Shown piece by piece: positions 7,013 to 13,652 of a stretch of DNA of 18,706 nt. Numbering within the stretch: position 1 is the stretch's first letter; the number at the start of each line of letters is the position of its first letter. The notes beneath the pieces were generated by a model. The model saw only the letters and a program-made list of their open reading frames with translations, made no database searches and was not told where the DNA came from. The stretch comes from Vulcanimicrobiota bacterium. GTDB taxonomy: Bacteria > Vulcanimicrobiota > Vulcanimicrobiia > Vulcanimicrobiales > Vulcanimicrobiaceae. The stretch lies in assembly GCA_019245995.1 (NCBI GenBank), contig JAFAQW010000242.1:1-18706 (forward strand), given 5' to 3'. Both the position numbers and the translations under genes were made by a program.

Positions 7013-7730
7013 CGTCGAGGCGCTTTGGGACGAGTTGCGGGACGAGTGCCGAGCGAGCCTCAAGGAGACGGTCCACGTCCATCTGCGCGCGTGTCCTTCC
7101 TGTCAAGACATGTACGAACAGTACGAGGGCGTCGCGTACTGCCTGTCGTGCCTGCCGCCGCCCGAGCCGTCTTGCGACCTCGCCAAGAAGGTCGTCGCTC
7201 ACATTGCGGCGTTGCGCGGCAAGGCGCTAGCGCCGATCGTATTGTCATCGGTAACGACGCCCGTCGGCAAGCTCTACGTCGGCGTCAAGCATAACAGGAT
7301 CGCCTACTTGAGCCTCGATACCGGCGAGCCGCTCGACGACGTCGTTAGCAAAGCCGCGCGGCGTCTCCATCGTCCCGTCGTCCTCGGACAGGCTCCGGAG
7401 TGGCTTCGCAAGGCGCTGGATCGCTTCTTCACAACGTGGAAACTCGACGACGCGATGGTAGACATCAGCGACCTCACGCCCTTCGAACAGGAGGTCCTTC
7501 GCGCGGCCGCTCGCATTCCACCCGGCGAAGTTCGATCCTACGCGTGGATCGCGACGCAGGTGGGCAAGCCGCGCGCCGCACGCGCCGTCGGGCGCGTGAT
7601 GGCGCGGAATCCGTTGCCGTTGCTCTTTCCGTGCCATCGCGTCGTCGACGCATCCGGCGATCTTCACCATTACTATTACGGTCTTGAAATGAAAGCGCGT
7701 CTTCTCAAAATGGAGGGCTACCGCCGCTAG
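6999..7730 (+). CDS. Zinc anti-sigma (ZAS-like) domain fused to O6-alkylguanine-DNA alkyltransferase
   Basis: A single uninterrupted 243-aa frame. Residues 1-60 resemble a ZAS zinc anti-sigma domain: Cys3 and the motif His28-x3-Cys32-x2-Cys35 (HLRACPSC), plus extra cysteines 17, 48, 51 (CLSC) and 59. Residues about 80-243 form a full Ogt/MGMT-type protein. An N-terminal ribonuclease-like part begins VTTPVGKLYVGV. The DNA-binding/active-site part has Tyr181, the arginine finger Arg195 in RAVG, Asn204, and PCHRVV with the alkyl-acceptor Cys212, His213 and Glu239. The usual Gly in the loop before Tyr is His (LHHYYYGLEMK). It directly follows the ECF sigma with a 14-bp overlap and has no membrane segment. 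Inferred role: a cytoplasmic anti-sigma whose sensor is a suicidal DNA-repair domain. The repair chemistry is family knowledge; sigma binding is inferred from motif and position. Confidence 0.9.
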   Translation: MRCRDVEALWDELRDECRASLKETVHVHLRACPSCQDMYEQYEGVAYCLSCLPPPEPSCDLAKKVVAHIAALRGKALAPIVLSSVTTPVGKLYVGVKHNRIAYLSLDTGEPLDDVVSKAARRLHRPVVLGQAPEWLRKALDRFFTTWKLDDAMVDISDLTPFEQEVLRAAARIPPGEVRSYAWIATQVGKPRAARAVGRVMARNPLPLLFPCHRVVDASGDLHHYYYGLEMKARLLKMEGYRR

Positions 7731-7749
7731 ACGCCAACCTCGTTTTCGG

Positions 7750-9282
7750 ATGAGCGACCCCCGCATTGCGGCGATTCCCGACGTGCACGGCCATGCGAAA
7801 GGGGAACACCGCCCGTATAGCGAGGAGCGGCCGATTGCGTATTCGGCGCGCATGCTGTTCCTTTGGTTTTATCATGCCTGCCGCCGCGGCTCTCCACGTT
7901 TTCTGATGGTTGCGGACCACGCGAACTACTTGACGTTCGAAGATCCGGGTGCCGTCAATACCGTGCGCCGCGCCCTGAACCTCGCCCAGGCCGGAGACCT
8001 CCTCGGCGCGGCCGAGACCGCAGGCGTCGACCTGGCGCATGCGGCGCTCGTCTCTGAAGCATTGCGGCGCGGAATGCGCTTTTCGATCGGCGCGGAGATG
8101 GATAACGACCCTCGCGCGCGTCCCGACGCACAGAACATCGTTGACGCTATGCGACCCGATGGGATCATTCGCTCTGTCCATTTCGTGTCGATCGTGCACC
8201 CGGAAAAGGGCGGCGATTGGGCGTGGCCTTTCGACAACCCGGAATTTGCACCGCTGCACGACGTCGTCGGTCCTGACAAACTGTGGGAACTCTATACCGC
8301 GAAGTTGCTCGACGACCTCGAGAAGCTGCCGGCCCACATCGTCGGACACTTTTACGCGCCGGCGACGCTGGGCCGGTGGCCGGCGCAAAAGAAGCTGGAC
8401 GAGTACGAAGACCGCATGCTCGAGGTCGCCCACCGGCGCGGCCTCGCCATCGAGGTCAACACCCGCTTTCTCTATCGTCCGCATCCGGACGATCGGCGCA
8501 AGAAATACCTCGACGCCAACGCGCGGTTGATTCGCAAGGCCAAAGCGCGAGGCGTCGGCATCGCGATCGGTTCTGACGCTCATAGTCCCAAGGACCAAGG
8601 CGGCGCGTTCGATTGGGCGCTGAAGTTGCTGGACGACGCGAAGATCAACGAAATCGTCTTTCCCGTCGCGGGGCGGCTTGCGCGCGTCGCGTTGCGCGCC
8701 ACGCGCGAGCACCTGGAGGCGCACGCCAAAGCCGGGCGGCAGCCGTTGGTTCCGGGCAGCAGCATCACGGGATATGGCCGGGCCGAACTCGGCTTACCGG
8801 AAGAGAGCGAACTCGCCCACCGGGAACCGTCGCGCTCCGGACGCGACGCTGGACCGAAGAAGCGCGCGGCCGCGTCCGCCACGACCAGCACGTCGCGGCG
8901 CTCCGCCGAATCTGCGTCATCGGCGACCAAAGCCAAAGCGGCTCGCTTATCGAAGGCCGTTCGCGCGTCCAAGCCGGCCAAGACGAAAGCGGCCAAGAGC
9001 GGTTTCCCGAAGCGGAAAAAAGCTTCGCCGGCGAGGCCGAAAAAAGCCCGAAAGGTTGCGCCGGCTCGCTCACGCACGACTCGCGCGCAACCCGCGCCGT
9101 CGCGCGGCGGCGCGAAGAAGCCGACGCGGAAAGCGCCGGCGAGAAAAGCGCCGGCGAGAAAAGCGAAGAAGAGCGGCGCGAGGAAACCGGCACCGCGGCG
9201 CGCGGTCAAGCCGAAGCGGCGACCGGCAAGCCCAGTAAAGAAGACCGTCAAAAAGAAAAAGAGCGCGGCCAAGCGGCGCTAA
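7750..9282 (+). CDS. PHP-family metal-dependent phosphoesterase with histone H1-like basic tail
   Basis: A 510-aa protein in two parts. Residues 1 to about 350 are a PHP-superfamily domain with likely metal ligands in order: His13/His15 (DVHGH), Asp56-His57 (VADHANYL), Glu116 (GAEM), His144 (SVHFVS), His200 (GHFYAP), and Asp276/His278 (GSDAHSPKDQG). It is closest in style to histidinol-phosphatase-like members, but the substrate is unknown. From about residue 365 to the end the protein is almost only Lys, Ala, Arg, Pro and Ser, with KAPARKAPARKA repeats, like histone H1 or bacterial AlgP/Hc1-type tails that bind DNA. It starts 19 bp after the alkyltransferase fusion with no clear ribosome site, suggesting coupled expression. 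PHP domains occur in DNA polymerases and in repair, so a nucleic-acid substrate is a reasonable but unproven idea. Confidence 0.85.
   Translation: MSDPRIAAIPDVHGHAKGEHRPYSEERPIAYSARMLFLWFYHACRRGSPRFLMVADHANYLTFEDPGAVNTVRRALNLAQAGDLLGAAETAGVDLAHAALVSEALRRGMRFSIGAEMDNDPRARPDAQNIVDAMRPDGIIRSVHFVSIVHPEKGGDWAWPFDNPEFAPLHDVVGPDKLWELYTAKLLDDLEKLPAHIVGHFYAPATLGRWPAQKKLDEYEDRMLEVAHRRGLAIEVNTRFLYRPHPDDRRKKYLDANARLIRKAKARGVGIAIGSDAHSPKDQGGAFDWALKLLDDAKINEIVFPVAGRLARVALRATREHLEAHAKAGRQPLVPGSSITGYGRAELGLPEESELAHREPSRSGRDAGPKKRAAASATTSTSRRSAESASSATKAKAARLSKAVRASKPAKTKAAKSGFPKRKKASPARPKKARKVAPARSRTTRAQPAPSRGGAKKPTRKAPARKAPARKAKKSGARKPAPRRAVKPKRRPASPVKKTVKKKKSAAKRR
9130..9159 (+). repeat. Tandem 15-bp repeat in the basic tail
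   Basis: Two identical in-frame copies of AAAGCGCCGGCGAGA lie back to back (9130-9144 and 9145-9159), followed by a partial third. They encode the repeated KAPAR unit in the histone-like tail. Such repeats can change in number by slippage, so tail length may vary between strains. Confidence 0.85.
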
Positions 9283-9307
9283 AGTCTCCAAAAGAACTCA
9301 CGTTAAT

Positions 9308-9313
9308 AGAGGA
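9308..9313 (+). promoter_or_regulatory. Ribosome binding site before a TTG start
   Basis: AGAGGA is 8 nt upstream of TTG 9322 and decides this unusual start codon for the EF-G-like gene, since the protein must begin before its G1 motif at residues 14-21. Confidence 0.6.
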
Positions 9314-9321
9314 CTACAGCA

Positions 9322-11373
9322 TTGGCGGATATCGAACGCCTCAGGAATATCGCTTTCGTCGGTCCACACCATAGCGGGAAGACGACGCTGGTCGAAGCGA
9401 TCCTCGCGCATACGGGAGCCATTGGGCGCCGCGGCTCCGTGAGCGACGGGACGACGGTAACCGATCACGAGCCCGAAGAGACCGCGCACCTGCAATCCAC
9501 GACTGCCGCCTTCGCCCATACGAGCGCCGACGGCATCGACGTTACCATCGTCGACACGCCCGGCTTCATCGATTTTTTCGAGGAGACGAAACAAGCGCTG
9601 GCGGGCGTCGACGCTGCGGTGATCGTCGTGGAGGCGGACCCGGCGCGCATCGTGCAGATCCAAACGATCGTCGATCATCTGGAAGCGACGCGCATGCCGC
9701 ACATCTTCGTTATTAACAAGCTCGACCGTCCAGGCGCCGACTTCGCCGCGACGCTTGCCGCGCTACAGCAGGCGTACGGGCGTCACGTCGTGGCGGAACA
9801 GTGGCCGATCGGCTCGGCGGAACACTTCCGCGGCTATGTGGACCTCGCTCACCTCAAGGCGTTCGAATTCGAGGCACCCGCCGGCGGAGCGATCGCCGAC
9901 AAGGAGACGCCGCTACCGGCGGAGCTCGAAGAAACGGCGCGCGCGCGCCACGCGGAGCTGCTCGAGGCGATGGCCGACTTCGACGATCATCTGATGGAAG
10001 AGCTCCTCGAGGGGATCGAGCCACCGGCGGACGAGATCGATCGCGATCTGTGCGAGGAGTGCGCGCACGATCAAGTGGTTCCCGTCCTGGTGGCGTCCGG
10101 CGTTTCTGGCGCGGGCGTCCCCGCCTTGGTTCGAGCCATCGAACAGTGGTTTCCGTCACCGGCGCAGGCGCCGCATCCCGACGCAGAGGGCCGACCGATA
10201 CCGTCCGATCCGGCCGCGCCCGTCATCGCGCGCGTCGTCAAGACCTCGATCCATCCGCAAAGCGGCAAGCTTTCGATCGCGCGAGTTCTTTCCGGCACGA
10301 TCCGATCCGACGCGAGCCTGACCAACGCCAGCAAGAACGGTGAAAAGGTGCGGCTCGGCGGCCTGTTTCGTCTGCAGGGCAAAAAGCAAGAGCCGATTAT
10401 GGAGGCGGGTCCGGGTTCCATCGTCGCGCTCGGGCGGCTGGAAACGGTCTCGACCGGCGACACGCTGACGTCGAATGGCCATAAGGTGCTGCTGCCGCGC
10501 GTTGCGGTCGCCGAGCCGGTCTTCGCCGTCGCCATCAAACCCAAGGAGCGCATCGACGAAGCGAAGATCTCGCAAATGCTCGCGCGCATCGTAGACGAAG
10601 ATCCAGCGCTGCGGCTCGAACGCGCGGACGTCACGCACGAGCTGCTCCTCTTGGGCAGCGGGGAACAGCATGTCGCGATCGCCGTCGAGCGCTTGGCGCG
10701 CAAGTATAAGGTTGAGGTCGCGACGGCCGCAGCCACAATTCCGTATCAGGAGACGATCACGGCGTCCACGGAAGTGCATTCGCGCTACAAGCATCAGACG
10801 GGCGGCCACGGACAGTTCGGCGATGTCTGGCTCCGGTTCGAGCCGCGCGACCGCGGCTCGGGCGTGACATTTGAAGAGAAGATCGTCGGCGGCGTCGTGC
10901 CGCGGCAGTTCATCCCGGCGGTGGAGAAAGGCGTACGCGAGGCGTTGGCCCACGGGCCCAACGGCTACCCGGTGACCGACTTGCACGTGACGCTGTACGA
11001 CGGCCAATACCACGACGTCGACTCGAGCGAACAGTCGTTCAAAACGGCAGCCGGCATGGGCGTGCGCGACGCGCTGCCCAAGTGCAACCCGGTCGTGCTC
11101 GAACCGATCGCCTCGGTGCAAGTGACGGTACCCTCGCACTACACGTCCACGGTAATTCAACAGTTAACCGGTAAGCGCGGACAAATTCTCGGAATGAATC
11201 CGGCCGAGCGGTCGGGCTTCGACGTCGTGGAGGCGTTCGTTCCGGCCGTGGAGCTATCGCGCTACATCACCGAGCTCCGCACGGCGACGCAGGGCCTTGC
11301 AACGTATAGCTGGCGTCACGAGCGTTACGATCCAGTGCCCGGCAATCGCCTCGCGCCGAAGGCGGCCGTGTGA
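9322..11373 (+). CDS. EF-G-like translation GTPase (FusA2 type)
   Basis: A 683-aa paralogue of elongation factor G. GTPase motifs seen are G1 GPHHSGKT (14-21, where EF-G usually has AHIDAGKT), G3 DTPG (78-81), G4 NKLD (132-135) and a G5-like SGVSGAG. The switch I region reads VTDHEPEETAHLQST and lacks the RGITI element of canonical EF-G. This is typical of the EF-G-2/FusA2 group, whose role is unclear and whose ribosome-dependent GTPase activity may differ. Domains II to V follow: the beta-barrel (VIARVVKTSIHPQSGKLSIARVLSG), domain IV (TGGHGQFGDVWLRFEP) and domain V (RGQILGMNP). TTG is used as start. The stop overlaps the lipoprotein gene by 4 bp. It is unlikely to be the main fusA, which would sit beside rpsL/rpsG/tuf. 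Confidence 0.93.
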   Translation: MADIERLRNIAFVGPHHSGKTTLVEAILAHTGAIGRRGSVSDGTTVTDHEPEETAHLQSTTAAFAHTSADGIDVTIVDTPGFIDFFEETKQALAGVDAAVIVVEADPARIVQIQTIVDHLEATRMPHIFVINKLDRPGADFAATLAALQQAYGRHVVAEQWPIGSAEHFRGYVDLAHLKAFEFEAPAGGAIADKETPLPAELEETARARHAELLEAMADFDDHLMEELLEGIEPPADEIDRDLCEECAHDQVVPVLVASGVSGAGVPALVRAIEQWFPSPAQAPHPDAEGRPIPSDPAAPVIARVVKTSIHPQSGKLSIARVLSGTIRSDASLTNASKNGEKVRLGGLFRLQGKKQEPIMEAGPGSIVALGRLETVSTGDTLTSNGHKVLLPRVAVAEPVFAVAIKPKERIDEAKISQMLARIVDEDPALRLERADVTHELLLLGSGEQHVAIAVERLARKYKVEVATAAATIPYQETITASTEVHSRYKHQTGGHGQFGDVWLRFEPRDRGSGVTFEEKIVGGVVPRQFIPAVEKGVREALAHGPNGYPVTDLHVTLYDGQYHDVDSSEQSFKTAAGMGVRDALPKCNPVVLEPIASVQVTVPSHYTSTVIQQLTGKRGQILGMNPAERSGFDVVEAFVPAVELSRYITELRTATQGLATYSWRHERYDPVPGNRLAPKAAV

Positions 11374-13010
11374 ACGCATCCCGCGCCGGCGCCGCCGCCG
11401 CGCTGGGCTTGACGCTGGCCGTTGTGGGCTGCACGAAAGTCTCCAACGGGGCGTTCGGCGAGCGCCACCAATGGACGCGGCCGGGCGTGTTACGCGTTGC
11501 CATCCAGAGCGACGTCAAAACGCTCAACCCGTTGCTCAACTCGAACACCACGGACGGGTTCGTGGAGGATCTGATGTTCGAGCCGCTGCTCGCGGCCGAC
11601 GCAAAAGGCGAACCAGTGCCGATTCTCGTTACCGCCGTTCCCAGCCCGGAGAACGGCGGGATCAGCCGCGACGGTCTGACGATCACGTACCACTTGCGCC
11701 ACGACGCGAAGTGGACCGACGGCCAGCCCGTTACGTCCAAAGACGTGAAGTGGTCGTGGCAAGCGATCATGAATCCGGCAAACAACATCGTTTCGAGGCA
11801 CGGCTACGACTATATCGCCAGTATCGGCACGCCGGACGATTGGACGGTCGTCGTTCACCTCAAAGAGAAGTTCTCGCCGTTCGTCAACACGTTCTTCGCG
11901 ATGAGCGACCAGCCGATGCCCGTCGCACCGGCGCACGTGCTGGCCAAGTATTCGGACATCAATCAAATTCCATTTAACAACGGGCCGACGGTCAGCGACG
12001 GGCCGTTCCGCTTCGCGCAATGGTCCCACGGCGATCACATCACGCTGCTGCGCAACGACGGCTTCTTCATGGGCAAACCCGGATTGGACCGCGTCGACAT
12101 CCGGATCGTGCCGGACGAAAACACGAGCGTCAACCTCCTCAAGACGCACGCGATCGACTTCATCTTCCAGGCGTCTCCGGAGACGTATCCGGCGCTCAAA
12201 TCGGTTCCCGACATCCGCCTCGTATTCGTGAACGTGAACGGGTACGAGCGCGTTCAGATCAACACCGCCAAGCCGTATGTGGCGGACCCGAACGTGCGCC
12301 TCGCCATCGCGTACGCAACCGACAAGACCCGCCTCGTCGACACGCTGACCTACGGTCAAATGAAGGAGGCGACGGAAGACATCCCCGATTGGCACTGGGC
12401 ATTCGATTCCAACGTCCGAAGCTATCCCTACGACCCTTCCATGGCGCGGACGCTCTTACGGCGCGCCGGATGGACGCCGGGCCCCGACGGCATCCTGCGC
12501 AAGAACGGCCAGCCGCTCTCGCTCGTGCTCGTGACGAACAACTCAAACGTGACGCGGCGGCAGGCCGCCGTCGAGCTGCAGTCGATGCTGCACGCCGTGG
12601 GAATCGCGGTCGAGGTGAAGTCGTACCCTGGCGCGATTCTGTTCGCGCCGGCCGGCATGGGCGGGATTCTGCAACTGGGTAAGTACGATCTCTCGATCAA
12701 CGGATGGTACGCCGGCATCGATCCCGACGACAGCTCGCAGTTCCTGTGCCGCAACTTTCCGCCCGGCGGCTATAACTATACGCGCTTCTGCAATCCCCAG
12801 ATGGAAGCCGCACAAGCCGCCGCGCTCACACACTACGACCGCCCCAGTCGCAAGGCGGCCTACTGGAAAGTTCAGCAGCTGCTCGCGCGGTACAATCCGG
12901 AGATCTACTTTTGGTGGCGCCGTCAGATGGAGCCGATCAGCGTGGATTTCAAGGGCTTCGATCCCAACCCCGTCTTGGAATCCTGGAACGCCTGGCAGTG
13001 GAGCATCTAG
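11370..13010 (+). CDS. Peptide/nickel-type ABC transporter substrate-binding lipoprotein
   Basis: A 546-aa extracytoplasmic solute-binding protein of family 5 (OppA/DppA-like, SBP_bac_5). The N-terminus has a lipoprotein signal with lipobox VVGC, so Cys21 would be lipidated and the protein anchored to the membrane. Family features include LRVAIQSDVKTLNPLLNSN near the start, LTITYHLRHDAKWTDGQPVTSKDVKWSW (the typical W-DG-PVTA-DV motif), and DGPFRFAQWSHGDHITLLRN. The start is GTG overlapping the EF-G-like stop (GTGA), so its translation is coupled to a GTPase gene, which is an unusual partner. No permease or ATPase gene is visible next to it, so it either serves a transporter encoded elsewhere or has another binding role. 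The ligand is unknown. Confidence 0.93.
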   Translation: MNASRAGAAAALGLTLAVVGCTKVSNGAFGERHQWTRPGVLRVAIQSDVKTLNPLLNSNTTDGFVEDLMFEPLLAADAKGEPVPILVTAVPSPENGGISRDGLTITYHLRHDAKWTDGQPVTSKDVKWSWQAIMNPANNIVSRHGYDYIASIGTPDDWTVVVHLKEKFSPFVNTFFAMSDQPMPVAPAHVLAKYSDINQIPFNNGPTVSDGPFRFAQWSHGDHITLLRNDGFFMGKPGLDRVDIRIVPDENTSVNLLKTHAIDFIFQASPETYPALKSVPDIRLVFVNVNGYERVQINTAKPYVADPNVRLAIAYATDKTRLVDTLTYGQMKEATEDIPDWHWAFDSNVRSYPYDPSMARTLLRRAGWTPGPDGILRKNGQPLSLVLVTNNSNVTRRQAAVELQSMLHAVGIAVEVKSYPGAILFAPAGMGGILQLGKYDLSINGWYAGIDPDDSSQFLCRNFPPGGYNYTRFCNPQMEAAQAAALTHYDRPSRKAAYWKVQQLLARYNPEIYFWWRRQMEPISVDFKGFDPNPVLESWNAWQWSI

Positions 13011-13528
13011 GCCTACCGGATCTCGCGTGGCTGCGTAAGGTCATCGCCGAGCGCGCCCTCACGCGAGGCGACTACGTGCTGTCGGGAGGCGCGCACAGCG
13101 ACTATTACATCGACAAGTTTCGCCTGTTCTCCGATCCGCACGTGCTGCGGCGCATCGCTCGCCTCTTCACGCCCATCATCGCGGAGGTGAATCCCGACCT
13201 CGTCGCCGGCACCGAGCTCGGCGGCGTGGTCATCGCCACCGCCGTCTCCCAGCTTTCAGGTCTTCCGTTGCTCGCGGTGCGCAAGAAGCCGAAAGCCTAC
13301 GGCGCGTTCGCCAACGAGTACGTCGAGGGGCCCTATGAATCGGGCCAGCACGTCCTGTTGCTCGAGGACGTCGTCACCAACGGTCACGAGCTCCTCGCGG
13401 CCTCAGCGCGCCTGCGCGAACTTGGCTTACAGGTGACCCCTTACGCCGTGGTCAGCCGCGGACTCGCGCCGGTGCGCGCGCTGATCGCATTCTCGTTGCC
13501 GAGGGACACACCTCAAACGCATAACTAA
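12998..13528 (+). CDS. pyrE: Orotate phosphoribosyltransferase-like protein
   Basis: Type I phosphoribosyltransferase, most like PyrE, which joins orotate to PRPP in pyrimidine synthesis. The product is 176 aa, slightly short for PyrE (about 180-215). Visible are the N-terminal TRGDYVLSGGAHSDYYIDKFRLFSDP (PyrE-like), GTELGGVVIATAVSQLSGLPLLAVRKKPKAYG (the KxxG flexible-loop area) and the PRPP loop LLLEDVVTNGHEL. The loop normally reads EDVxTTGGS; here the second Thr is Asn128 and the second Gly is His130, a notable departure at the phosphate-binding turn. I chose GTG 12998, a 13-bp overlap with the lipoprotein gene, because upstream frame residues look like out-of-phase coding. The altered loop leaves open a related enzyme or regulator. 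Confidence 0.8.
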   Translation: MEHLGLPDLAWLRKVIAERALTRGDYVLSGGAHSDYYIDKFRLFSDPHVLRRIARLFTPIIAEVNPDLVAGTELGGVVIATAVSQLSGLPLLAVRKKPKAYGAFANEYVEGPYESGQHVLLLEDVVTNGHELLAASARLRELGLQVTPYAVVSRGLAPVRALIAFSLPRDTPQTHN

Positions 13529-13555
13529 GTCGCAGTGTCATCCTTAGCGCGGATT

Positions 13556-13582
13556 GTCATCCTGAGCTTGTCGAAGGATGAC
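13556..13582. repeat. REP-like palindrome GTCATCCT-N11-AGGATGAC
   Basis: Eight-base perfect arms at 13556-13563 and 13575-13582 enclose GAGCTTGTCGA. A degenerate partial copy (TGTCATCCTTAGCGCGGAT) lies just before it at about 13536-13554. From memory this motif class (TCATCC...GGATGA with a CTTGTCGA centre) recurs as extragenic repeats in many bacterial genomes; that recollection was not checked. Confidence 0.7.
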
Positions 13583-13587
13583 CTAGG

Positions 13588-13643
13588 GACACCGCTTGAT
13601 GGGTGCCTCCAAGACGTTCGTCGGCATCCCATCAAGCGGTGTC
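13588..13643. repeat. Long hairpin with a perfect 16-bp stem
   Basis: GACACCGCTTGATGGG (13588-13603) pairs perfectly with CCCATCAAGCGGTGTC (13628-13643). After a one-base bulge the stem continues as TGCC/GGCA (13604-13607 with 13623-13626), leaving a loop of about 15 nt. It is far longer than needed for a terminator and could be an extragenic repeat unit or a small folded RNA. Confidence 0.8.
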
Positions 13644-13652
13644 GCTCGTTTG

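Larger units (their letters stand above)
13534..13652. terminator. Convergent intergenic hairpin region, likely bidirectional terminator
   Basis: The whole gap between two convergent genes is occupied by palindromic DNA (two hairpins listed separately). No run of T follows the stems in either direction, so a classical intrinsic terminator is not proven. Position and structure favour transcription stop or mRNA end protection. Confidence 0.5.

Noticed and set aside
6999..7180. Ada-type N-terminal methylphosphotriester domain
   Set aside because: The Cys-x3-Cys ... Cys-x2-Cys pattern and AraC helix-turn-helix of Ada are absent; the motif is HxxxCxxC and the neighbour is an ECF sigma.
13588..13643. 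tRNA or CRISPR repeat
   Set aside because: A single long hairpin with no cloverleaf, anticodon arm or spaced direct repeats.
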